From NCBI GenBank assembly GCA_029168955.1, contig JAPDOI010000154.1, forward strand, positions 1 through 64,000: 64,000 nt of DNA. Reading direction: 5' to 3'. Positions 54,716 to 64,000 of this stretch are shown in pieces. Positions within the stretch are counted from its first letter, which is position 1; every line of letters begins with the position of its first letter. The position numbers and the translations under genes were made by a program. The stretch is from Aplectana chamaeleonis. Lineage: Eukaryota > Nematoda > Chromadorea > Rhabditida > Cosmocercidae. The notes under the pieces were generated by a model, which was not told where the DNA came from, made no database searches, and saw only the letters and a list, made by a program, of their open reading frames with translations.

Positions 54716-55080
54716 CCTACTCAGAAGTTTCAAACCATGTTACTCGTAATATAATAGTATGTTACCTGATGGCTTCAGGTAATATACCATAAATTCGCTA
54801 GTAATATACCACAATGATGCGAGTAATATACTACAAACATGTGAGTAACCTACCATAAATATGCAAGTAATATACCACAAGCATGCAAGTAACATAACAA
54901 AAGCATGCAGGTAATGTACTATTTGAAGCGTGCAAGTAATATGCCACAAACGAGCGAGTAACATGCGAGAAGCATGCAAGTAATATACTATTGAAGTGTG
55001 CAAATAATATACCGAAAGCCTGCAAGTAATGTACCAGAAGCAGGCAAGTAATGTACAATACCCACCCTCGAACTTCGCAA
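54716..55080. repeat. GCAAGTAATATACCA tandem array, copy 1
   Basis: About eleven units of 25-34 bp built on GCAAGTAATATACCACAA. It is preceded by CAGAAGTTTCAAACCATGTT, whose complement closes the 60780-61090 array, so the two are copies of one element in opposite orientation. Confidence 0.8.
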
Positions 55081-55257
55081 AACAGCAAAAAAAAAGTTTT
55101 CTCGCGTTTTCCGCCCCTTTTTCATAACTCTGGCCGATGCTGATTTTCGGAAATATGAACGAAGTTGCTAGATTCGCCTCATCAAGATCTATCAGTTGGT
55201 TGGTGCTAAAATTTGGTGCTAAAATTCTATTGATAGCTTTAACTGTTCCTTATTTGA

Positions 55258-55360
55258 AGGTATGCTGCACTTTTCATAACACTTCTTGACTCGTCAGGAT
55301 GCTCGGCTGGCACTTTCATTCTGACGAGTCAAAACGTGTTCTGGAAGGAACAACATACCT
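55258..55360. repeat. Foldback element
   Basis: AAGGTATGCTGCACTTTTCA and CTTGACTCGTCAGGATG at the left pair with CATTCTGACGAGTCAAAACG and GGAACAACATACCT at the right. Confidence 0.65.
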
Positions 55361-55639
55361 ATAATTGAGGTATAATTAAAGTCATCAGGAAGAGTTTATC
55401 ACCATCTTGTATATCATAATGAGGCGGTTCTCGCAATATCTTTCTTACCCTCTAAAGCCCATATTTAACAGAGTTATGACGAAGGGGCGAGAAAGACGCG
55501 ACAAAACGTTTTTGTTTCGCTGTTTTGCGTGGTTTGTCGGTGGGAATCGCACCACTTGATGCGCGCTGGTGATCGTTCCATATTCTTCCATAGCAGTGAA
55601 ATAGATTGATGTTCGTCCGTCAGTCTAGTTTTTTTTTTT

Positions 55640-56560
55640 TGCAATCTGTAGTAGAACTCTTTTGTGGCTTGGAAGATTTACGCCTAAATCCATTCCACAG
55701 CATCGCAAAAGGGGTATGTAGAACGTCAGTGAAAATGGGTGCGCCTTCAGATGACGTCAGCAGGTCATAGTGAGAAAAGTATAGGGCTTCAGAAGGTGTC
55801 CGCAGGACGCAGTGCAGGGTGGGTAGGGCTCTAGTAGGAGAAAACTGTGGAAAGTAGGTGGGAGCCAAGGTGACGTCAGGAGGATATCGGAGAAAGTGGG
55901 TTTGCTTTCATATATCGTCAGCAGTACGTCGTGGAATGTGGGCAAGGCTTTAGATGACTTCAGCAGTGCGTAGAGGAAAATAGGTAGAGTTCCAGAGGTT
56001 GTCGACAGAACGTCATGCAAGGTGGGCAGGGCTTCAAAGGGAGTCGTCAGGCTCTCGCGAAAAGAGTGATGGGCTCCAGATGATGTCATCGGTACGTCAT
56101 GGAGAACATATAGGGCTCCAGAGAGTGCTCGCATGACGCCGTGAAGGATGACGTCACCAGAACATCATGGGTCGGTGGAAGGAGCTTCGTGTGGAGCTTG
56201 CGTCACGTCGTGAAATGTGAGTAGCGTTTAACGTGAAGCGTGTGTAGCTTTGTGGAATGCGAGTAGCGCTTTATGTGAAGCGTGCGCAAGGTCATGAAAT
56301 GCAGCAGCGCTCAATGTATAGCGTGTGTAGCTACGTGAAAATTCGAGTAGCGCTTTATGTGGAGAGCGCGCAGCGTTTCGAAACATGAGGCGCCTCGGGT
56401 ATAGCGAGAAGCGTGCGCCGCGTACTGAAAAGTGAGTAGCAGCCAATGTGCAGCGTGTGCAGTGTCGTAAAAGTGGGTGGCGTTCTTGTGGAGCGTGTGC
56501 CGCGCGGTTGAAAGAAGCGCTTCTGTATAATATGTGCAGCGTCATGAAATGGTTGGCATT
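55640..56560. repeat. Degenerate 50-60-bp repeats (two types)
   Basis: To about 56170, units such as GTAGGGCTCCAGAGGATGTC.GCAGGACGTCGTGGA recur at ~56 bp. From 56170 on, units such as GCGTGTGTAGCT.CGTGAAATGCGAGTAGCGCT recur at ~55-60 bp. The long minus-strand ORFs (125 and 170 codons) cycle the same residues and are not genes. Confidence 0.65.
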
Positions 56561-57144
56561 CATGAGTCGACCTTGCCCAATTTCTCGGCTACGGCCTGTT
56601 GGAGTGAATAAATCAAGAGGTAACGCAGATCCCAGAGATTCTTTTCTGGCCCAAGATGAGAACTGTAAACTAGCCACTCTAGACATGACATAGTTTTTGC
56701 CGAACAAAAAAGGCCACCTCAGACTCAAGTGAGCGCTCACATTTTCTAGCTAGAAACCGCAGGTTCGACGGAGCAGAAACATTCTGAAAATAAAAGTTCC
56801 CTCTGATTCTGAGGCATACTTAGGTTGTTTCTTCTCGTGCTTGTGCGGAGCGAAAGGGAGAGACAGCTAGGGTGTGGAGGAGAAGGTAGCGTAACGCACG
56901 CGCGGCCACGCACTCGATCGGCAGCATTGAATTTTACCCTGAGATAGAAATAAGGTGTTTCTCTAACATCCTCTGTTACTCGCTTGAAAACATCCTATAG
57001 GTGACGAACGCATTTTGTGCCTTCAGGCAGCATTCAAAAGTCGCGAGAGGGCGCATTTCCTCTGTTGTGCTCCTCTAAGGCTTCTCAACGCTGGAAAAGC
57101 CAGTGCCAGCTAATTAGAACGGAAAAAACACCTCACCCTTCGTG

Positions 57145-57698
57145 TTAAAGGCAGTGGTCGCTATAAAATATTCTTGTCTTCTTTTCCTCTCTTAACCCTT
57201 TTCTGGGTTTAGAGTAGTAGGACCAATGAGAAAAAAGCGCGAAAAAACCGCTGTTTCGGGCCAAATTTGAAGCCTAAACTTTCTTCTCTTTTGGTGGTGG
57301 ACGAGCCCACTCCACATCATCGGCAGCGATGATCTCTGATAACAAAACATCAGCCGGCTTGAAATTGAATTTCAATCAATGAACATTATCCTTCGAGCTC
57401 ATCTATTAAAAAACATTCACTGAAGTGCTTGCTTTCATTGGTCAACTCTTTTCATTACGTAAACTTGCATTTATCTCTTCCTCTGAATGTCGATGATTTT
57501 TGACTGCTCGGCATGAGGCTGCGATCTTTTTTTGCTGCGCTGTGCACTTGTGCACGAACTAGCATCTTTGGGCCCTAGAAACTCTAACTCTAGCCTGTTT
57601 TTCACCGCGCTCCCTACTTAGTTTTTCAGCTGTTTTCTATATAAGCTGATTTTTATAGTTTTTTAGATAACGTTTTTCATCGCGACCACTGCCTTTAA
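57145..57698. mobile_element. MITE family A-related copy
   Basis: TTAAAGGCAGTGGTCGCTAT at the left and TCGCGACCACTGCCTTTAA at the right, TTAA both sides, 554 bp. The termini differ from the main family (GTGGTCGC for GTGTTCAC) identically at both ends, marking a subfamily. Confidence 0.8.
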
Positions 57699-58008
57699 GT
57701 CGATTGACGACGTTCGGCCGGGTGTTCATTCGCGCGAATTTGCGAAATGGCTGATCATGTCCCATGGCTTGCCATTACCGTAGTGGGATTATGGCGATCA
57801 GGGACATTAGTTTAACAACCGGTATAATGCCTCCTGATTTAGGGATAGAGCAGTGAGCTTTAAACTCGCTGTTTCTTATTGCAGCCGGTGTAGCAGCAAG
57901 GGGCCTGAGCGCGAGTGGAAGCGCGCGTGTGCTACTAGCGAATCGTTTGCCCACGATGAACATAGATTTTCCGTAATCGTACGCTGTCTCAAGGAGTGGA
58001 CGCTGCCT

Positions 58009-58101
58009 GAGGGGCTGAGCAGCGTGCCATCAGGGCGCGGAGCAGTCTGATGGTGGGCTGCCGTATTGATAGATAGATTATGGCACTGTCCTCAGCCCCT
58101 C
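58009..58101. mobile_element. MITE family D copy (short)
   Basis: GAGGGGCTGAGCAGCGTGCC at the left, ACTGTCCTCAGCCCCTC at the right, with GATGGTGGGCTGCCGTATTG inside. 93 bp, an internally deleted version of the 43400 copy. Confidence 0.7.
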
Positions 58102-58870
58102 ACGGGCGAATGCTTTGACAGTTCATGGAAGATCAACCTACGCATTTCTGAAGGCTAAAGTGGGCAGCGACTCTGAGAAATTGTCTATATGTGATCTTCG
58201 CTGTTAAGGAGAAGTTCAACCTTGATGGAACAGACGGCCCGAAGTGTTCCCGAAGGAGTTCGAGGAAAGGTTGCATAAATTTAGACGTCGGAACTGCGTA
58301 GGTTATGATCTATCAGCACATTTGCCTCAGACAGTCATGGGGTTTTACGTCGGCACAAGTGGGGTTGCATCTCAAGGTGAACGTTGGATACTGCTGGCAG
58401 CAGCCGCTGCTAACAGCAGCAACTGCTGCCAACGCATGCTAAGGTTCCCTCCTCATCAACAGCCTGTTCTGCAAACGGAGCAAGAATTTGGGGTAGCACT
58501 CTTTTTAGCGGTGTTAGGTATGATCCTTGTCCCGCTGCAAGGCCATAATTTTTGTGGTGGTCCACAACGAGGAGGCTTTCCTCGCGATAGGCCATCGGGA
58601 CGATTCCCTCAGCGTCCGAAATTGGCGTTCACAAAGTGACACATGGTCATCTTTTCAGACCGGCCTCAAACGGCCAACTGCCTCTCACAGGCTTGTAACC
58701 TTCCGGTGGCGATTTGGAAAATCATGTAGTCGTTGCCGTAGGTCTGTGAGAGTATATAGATGGCACGCCTGCGAAGATTCCAAAAACGGCATTTTAATTG
58801 CTCCAAAAAAAGGTAAGAGTACCCATCAGGAAATTTTCGGGGTGTTCAGAAAAAATTTCTCGGATTCGAC
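58102..58870. other. No gene supported
   Basis: ORFs of 118 and 131 codons overlap on the plus strand, with GCAGCAGCCGCTGCTAACAG low-complexity sequence. No domains or convincing splice sites were seen. Confidence 0.3.
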
Positions 58871-59500
58871 GAAAAACTTATAACTGGGGGTTATTTAGGG
58901 CTCTGAACCCGGATATGCGGCGGCATGCACGTACGCGGCGGATAGCTTGAGGCTGCGCAGGGTTTGGGGCGTCGGCGCGTTTAATGCTTGCTCTGCGAGT
59001 GCAGGAGATAATCGATAGTTGGTGTCTCACAAGGGATGTATACAAAGCGTAGGTCGGATCTGCCAAAACGACCAGTATCGTTAGTATCTCTTGTGGCTCA
59101 ATAGTAAAACTGCGCAGTATCCCACCCCGAGCTGCAGGTTCCAAGAAGTTACAAGCTTAAAAAGGTAGTTTTTTTGTGCTTTTCGTACTTCCAAAAAAGC
59201 GCATTATTCTTCGGAAAATCCGTGAACGGACCACCTCATCGTGTTCAGCGCCCAAAACTACCCCTTAGCAAAGTATGTGTGAAGGCTTATTTTCCATACT
59301 TTGTTCAGACTGCCAGCGTTTTGGACTTTTTTTGCACGGATTTTCGGTTGGGCGATTATTTATACCGATTAGAGGGCTCTGGAAGCGTTTAGGGAAAATG
59401 TTCCAGATTTGACTTAAAATTCCCCCAGGGTTTCTCGAATAATGAAGAATAGGCCCCAGATTCGTAATCAGCACCTAAAACTATCCCCAGAAACAAGTTT
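58870..59500. repeat. Family G elements
   Basis: GGGTTATTTAGGGCTCTGAA at 58887, CATCGTGTTCAGCGCCCAAA at about 59240 and AGATTCGTAATCAGCACCTA at 59459 mark G-type ends. The middle (ATTTTCGGTTGGGCGATTAT) matches 45000-45060 closely. Confidence 0.55.
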
Positions 59501-60009
59501 TGAGCTCAATCCGCGATAATTTTTGAACGCCCTAAAATTGTCATTCGTGTACCCCTTTTCTATTGGCAAAGGTATGGAAACGCCCACTTTTGGGAATCGC
59601 CTGGGAATCTCTGAGGCATTTAGTCGATTCTGAGTATGGAACACTGGAGCACTGTCCTCCCCCTAGAACACATTAAAGTGGCATCTCAAAATTCCATCTT
59701 GTATGTGCAACCCTCCCTTGTCAGTGAAATCGGCCGCCTTATATACCGCCGCCGTCGTAGAAGAGGATGCTGCAGTGATCACTCATGTTAAACAAATCAA
59801 TGGAGGGGGTTGTCATCAGACACTAAGAGAGCGGTTGCCGAGTTCACGTGTGCCAGGTTAAACAAAGGGTTGAATTCGACAACAATCAGCGGGAAATGCT
59901 GCCAATCAGCAGCAGCTTCTGCTATTAGCAGTAGCTACAGCAAGGGGGCTGCTAATCGCTTTGTACGCGGGTTCAATCCCTATCAGAGTCAGACGGGTGT
60001 TTTCCGGCC

Positions 60010-60610
60010 GTACAACGGGGTGGACGTCAGAATTTTTAAGATATGGTTAACAGTAAGTAAGTAACTCTTTGGCCAGTACCCTTGTCCCACACCATCGGAA
60101 AAAGCGCAGCCTACAACATGTTTTGGCGATTTGTGCAAAAAATCAATAATGTCGATCGATATGGTAAACAATAAGTAAGTAGCTCGTTGGCCAGTGCCCT
60201 TGTCCCACTCCATGGGAAAAAGCGCAGCATACATCATATTCTGGCGGTTTGTCCGAAAAATCAATAATGTCGATCGATATGGTAAACAATAAGGCCTATT
60301 TCATAGTGCGATCGCTGATCGCCGCGATGAATTGTTTTGAATACAGATCGACGTGCGACGCGATCTCGATCGATGCACATGTTTATCATCCCATCGCGTC
60401 GCACGGCGACCGAACTCTGAAAGAGGCCTAAGTGAGTAACTCGTTGGCCAGTACCCTTGTCTTCCCTATCGAAAAAAGCGCAGCCTACATCATGTTCTGG
60501 CGATTTTTACGAAAAATAAATGTCGACAGTAAGTAAGTTATTTGTTGGCCACTACCCGTGTACCACTCCATCGGCAAAGCAGAGCCTGTAGGTTACAACG
60601 TGTTCTAGCG
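60010..60610. repeat. ~118-bp tandem array, four units, one interrupted
   Basis: Units begin near GTAAGTAACTCGTTGGCCAG and contain AAAAGCGCAGCCTACATCAT, GGCGATTTG and ATGTCGATCGATATGGTAAA. Starts lie at about 60056, 60174, 60431 and 60532. The gap between the second and third is enlarged by the insertion at 60292-60430. Confidence 0.8.
60292..60430. mobile_element. Inverted-repeat insertion within a tandem unit
   Basis: Compared with the neighbouring unit, ~139 extra bases begin GGCCTATTTCATAGTGCG and end CTGAAAGAGGCCTAAG. The ends are inverted (AGGCCT.TTTCA / TGAAAGAGGCCT), and CGCGATGAA... / GTCGCACGGCG-type inner pairing is visible. TAAG appears on both sides, a possible target duplication. 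Confidence 0.7.
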
Positions 60611-60779
60611 ATTTGTTCAAAAAATAGCAAAATAGAAGGAATATTGTGAGACAAAGAAAATTAGCAAAGGTGAAAGTGAAAAACTGGACAAAATCGCACA
60701 CTAGAACAAAGCGCCTCGAACAATAAACCGTTAAGATGGCTGTTGGCGATCAATAGGACGATAGGGGGGGGGCGTGGAC

Positions 60780-61090
60780 TTGCAAGTAATATACGAACCC
60801 CAAGATTATTCGCGAGTAATATACACACCCTAAATAAGTTGCAAGTAAATTACTTGTTCAAAAATTAGTCGCAAGTAATACACTTGCCCCGGAGTAAGTC
60901 ACAAGTAACATACCTAAGTTTGGCAAGTAACATACCGAGCCCAAAATTAGTCGCAAGTAATTTACCAATCCAAAAATACGTCGCAAGTAATTTACTACTG
61001 CGAAAATTAGTCGCAAGTAACATACAAGGCCAAAAATAAGTCGCAAGTAATGTACGAACCCCGAGAAAATTCGCGAGTAACATGGTTTGA
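60780..61090. repeat. GCAAGTAATATAC tandem array, copy 2
   Basis: About ten ~32-bp units on TCGCAAGTAATTTACCAA. It ends AACATGGTTTGAAACTTCTG, the complement of the start of the 54716 array. Confidence 0.85.
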
Positions 61091-61525
61091 AACTTCTGAG
61101 TATATAACACGCGCGATGTGCGAGATCTCGATTCCTTCAAATAAGCGAGTTGTGAGCGACCACCACAGGCCCGACCTCCTTCGCTCACCACCACGGGCCA
61201 CACCCCCTACCAGATTTCTGAACTCGATAGCGGCTAGATGGATGGATGAATTCCAACAAGTCGTCGTTCTTCAGTTCATGAATGAACTGTCTCCTTATCC
61301 TGGCTCGCTCTCGGGCAACGATTGCGAATGAACAGAAATACAGACCTGAGACAACTCGTCCACCAAATTTCTCCCTCAAAATTTAGGCGTCTCTGAAGGG
61401 CCATAACCCTGTTCAAAGGGGGTCTTGGACGATTTCAGAGATACCACTCTGATCAGGGTGTGACTCTCTCCAAGAAAAGCATGAAATCTGAAAATTAATT
61501 CCATGGGTGTTTTGAGCCTTTAATA
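61091..61525. repeat. Family C relative with conserved core, minus orientation
   Basis: CGAGATCTCGATTCCTTCAA, GCGGCTAGATGGATGGATGA, CAGACCTGAGACAACTCGTC and GGGCCATAACCCTGTTCAAA match 10490-10850 in order and orientation. Confidence 0.6.
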
Positions 61526-61843
61526 GCTAAATCACGTTCCATGCGCTTTTCGGGTTGATTGTTTCATGTCTAATTTTGCCTACATGTCTTGTTGAATAGA
61601 AAGATATGTGTTTTTCTAGAAGAAAGAGCACACCATGCTGATTCCCAATATCTCTTCAGATTCCCAAATGGACCATTTTGAACAGAAAAACAAAGTTATG
61701 ATAAAAGGGCAAAAAAAACGCAAAAAGCGTTTTTTCGCAGAAAACGCAATAATTATGGCCTGTACTGCATCATAATCTGTTAGAAAGTAAAAATACTTAT
61801 AACTTATCGTGAACACTGTCTTTAGCCACAACCCCCCCCCCCC

Positions 61844-61996
61844 GGGATAGGGTTTCTCTACACACAGAGGGAGGAGTTGTGCCGTTTTTGCAGTTCGACA
61901 CGTGACGCTACTCCATTCAAGCGATTCGGTCCCGAGTGGAATAAGCGCCGCAAGAGGCGATACAACTCCTCTCTCGGTGTGTAGAGAGCCCTGTCC
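61844..61996. mobile_element. MITE family E copy 2
   Basis: GGGATAGGGTTTCTCTACAC then AGAGGGAGGAGT at the left; ACTCCTCTCTCGGTGTGTAG then AGAGCCCTGTCC at the right. About 153 bp, close in length to the nested copy at 43496. It follows a family A right end (ATCGTGAACACTGTCTTTAG). Confidence 0.75.
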
Positions 61997-62029
61997 CCCA
62001 CCCCGCCGCCCCCGCAGTCCGCGCTCGTA

Positions 62030-62600
62030 GCGGGTTCCTCTCCCCTTCGTCCCGCGATCCACGTCCGTTCAGCGATATTTACTCAATCGACCCATCCGTT
62101 GACATTCTCGTGCTCGTACCGTGATTGTACTGCGATCGTTACCACGTTTACCGCGCTATTACCGTGGTGCACCGGCGATCCGCGATGGTACCGTGGTCGT
62201 TCCCCCATGTCCCGCGCTCTCATGCTGTGAAGATTTGTAAAGCCGCGCAACTCACGGCACGGGCTTTACCTTATATAGCTTCGTGTTGATCCGACATGCA
62301 ACACCTGTTTGGGTGAAACAACGGGAGGGCATGGATGATAGGATGCGGTACGGTCAGGGGTCGAGGCTCGCCGAATCTCGCGATAGTTCCGAGCTCGGTT
62401 CATTGCGGTTCCGCTATGTAACACCCCGAATACATTGAAGTATAGACGCGATACGCCCTCATGTTGAAAATGGTAGAATCTCGCATACGTTCCGCGACAG
62501 CCCCGGGCTCGATTCTTTGCGATTCCGCGATGGAGCATGGCGAGAGCATCGATGAACTAACGCGATACGATCTCGGTTCGAGACTGGCAGAATCTAGATC
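62030..62600. repeat. Degenerate ~117-bp minisatellite, copy 2
   Basis: CATCCGTTGACATTCTCGTG, GATTTGTAAAGC and TATAGCTTCGTGTTGATC align in order with 6210-6425, and TGGTAGAATCTCGCA units follow as in the first copy. Confidence 0.65.
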
Positions 62601-62879
62601 AATGTTTAGAATGTCAAAAAAGAAATGAAACGTTAACATGACCTCCCGAACGCATTCTGCAAATATTAATGGAGAGAGTTTTTTAAATTTATTTAATCTA
62701 TTTGGAAAAAAATAAGGAAAACGAATCGCTCATATTCTTGCATTTAGTCATCCACTCCGAAAAATCAAAAAGTTCTAAATCAGAAAAAATTGATTCGGGA
62801 GGGTTATTTGGATTCAATACGCATTTTGAGTGTTCTAAAATACGATATTCAGCTTATCCTCTGTTTCTGAGGGAAATTT

Positions 62880-62990
62880 ATTTTCATTCGTCGCGTGCGT
62901 CTGCGCGCGTACGCTGCGTATCCTTCCCCCTTACTTTCTCGCTGTCTCCACCCTCGCTCCGCACAAGCGCGCGAGGGAACAGAATAAATT
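62880..62990. repeat. Dispersed repeat family H, inverse orientation
   Basis: CTTTCTCGCTGTCTCCACCC and TCGCTCCGCACAAGCGCGCG are the complement of the H block. Confidence 0.5.
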
Positions 62991-62999
62991 TGGCTCGGA

Positions 63000-64000
63000 A
63001 CCAGAGGATGCTTATCCGGTCGCTCTAATTTAGGCATCGATTCACAATGCTTAGCGGGTTGATTCTAGGATGAAATCGCATACAACGGAATTCAGAAGAT
63101 TAATGGGTGAAGTTGTGAGGGAAATTGTGACGGAATCAAAATTCTAAGCAGGGGAAAGTGTCTTAAGCTTAGGTATTTCATAATCAGGACTAGCTTAGAA
63201 AGGGGACAATTAAGGGTCACATTAATCCAAGCAAATTCAGTAGTGTGAGGTAATTCGGTGAATGTGTGGAAATCGCTGGATTCTTCTTTGAAAAATCGAT
63301 TAGCTAAAATGGGTGCGATAATCGATCAGCGAAGCGTGCGAAATACGTCGAGGTATCGATGTTTGCAGCTGCGTTTCTAAAATCGGTTTATAGAAAGCGC
63401 CCGGGGCTCAACCGTCTACGCTGGATGATGTACTATGACGTCATCAGCCGCCAGTTGCGCTCTGGGCGCTGTGTGAATCAATTTCGTCGGTAGGACCCGG
63501 AGCGCAACGTATGTGGCCTGCATCGCAATATATGTGGCCCGGAAATTGCCAAATTTGTCACCCTGCGCGCAACATGGACGCGGCTCCGGGTGCATTCGGG
63601 GTGGGCTCAGGGCCTGCTATCGTCTGAGCAAGGAGATTCTATCCGTGAACGATCGCGGGGGATTCTCTCAGAGTCCCCCCAATCTCCTCTCCCAACCCGC
63701 ACGCCGATTCTTCACCTCCACAAAAAAATTGGATTTCCTCACCGTCTATCTTCATCGGATAACCCTCATACTCAACCTATACCTAGAAATGACAAGTGAA
63801 AACTCAGTGATTTCCGGACAAACAGTTTTCCCCCAAAACAGACAAAGTGACGAACGCACGAAAAAGTTTTTCAAAATCTGCATGTGGTAGTATTTTCAAT
63901 GTGCGGTCTTCAATCGATCACGCTCACTGTCATTGAGAGTCGACACCTTATTTATAAATGCCCCTGCGTACTCCATTAGGCATCAGACAATGTTGTAAAG
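63000..64000. other. No gene supported at the right edge
   Basis: Only short ORFs. CTATCCGTGAACGATCGCGG at about 63645 is a fragment of the 117-bp minisatellite. Nothing else was recognised. Confidence 0.35.

Noticed and set aside
54740..55080. CRISPR-like array
   Set aside because: The units vary throughout with no constant-repeat/unique-spacer pattern; this is a minisatellite.
55757..56740. Minus-strand ORFs of 125 and 170 codons
   Set aside because: They cycle the residues of degenerate 50-60-bp repeats and contain no domain.

Overview
The window looks like nuclear DNA of a nematode. This rests on short exons with TTTCAG-type acceptors, long introns packed with small inverted-repeat elements, a candidate trans-splice acceptor, RTE-like LINE remnants, and a nematode-style secreted S1 protease. 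A clade V parasite such as a strongylid or hookworm is a reasonable guess, but the sequence alone does not fix the species. No prokaryotic feature was seen.

Three spliced host genes are supported. (1) 4361-4633, minus strand: the first two exons of a fumarate-reductase-like FAD flavoprotein, with a signal-peptide exon and the dinucleotide-binding exon; the rest lies beyond the left edge or was not found. (2) 16471-26191, plus strand: a seven-exon gene for a 238-residue coiled-coil protein with an acidic tail. Its intron 1 carries a 645-bp tandem duplication and its intron 5 several MITEs. (3) 41265-49292, minus strand: seven phase-compatible exons of an S1 serine protease with His, Asp and Ser motifs all intact and a chymotrypsin-like Ser at position 189. 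Two weaker coding candidates lie at 28683-28910 and 39178-39287.

Most of the rest is mobile or repetitive. At least seven MITE or foldback families recur: TTAA-flanked families A, B and C; a TA-flanked 285-bp family present four times; and families D, E and F, with E nested in D once. Tandem arrays have units of 24, 41, 42, about 117, about 118, about 322/645 and 36 bp.

The most striking structure is a large palindrome at 29677-35800. Two nearly identical inverted LINE fragments, each with its endonuclease part flipped relative to its reverse transcriptase part, flank a 36-bp satellite that itself turns around at about 33437. Because 36 is a multiple of three, this satellite stays open in several frames on both strands and yields long false ORFs.

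The genes are not functionally linked to each other in any way visible here. The shared theme is repeat load: introns and even the protease 3' UTR are full of elements, while exon reading frames and splice sites remain intact.
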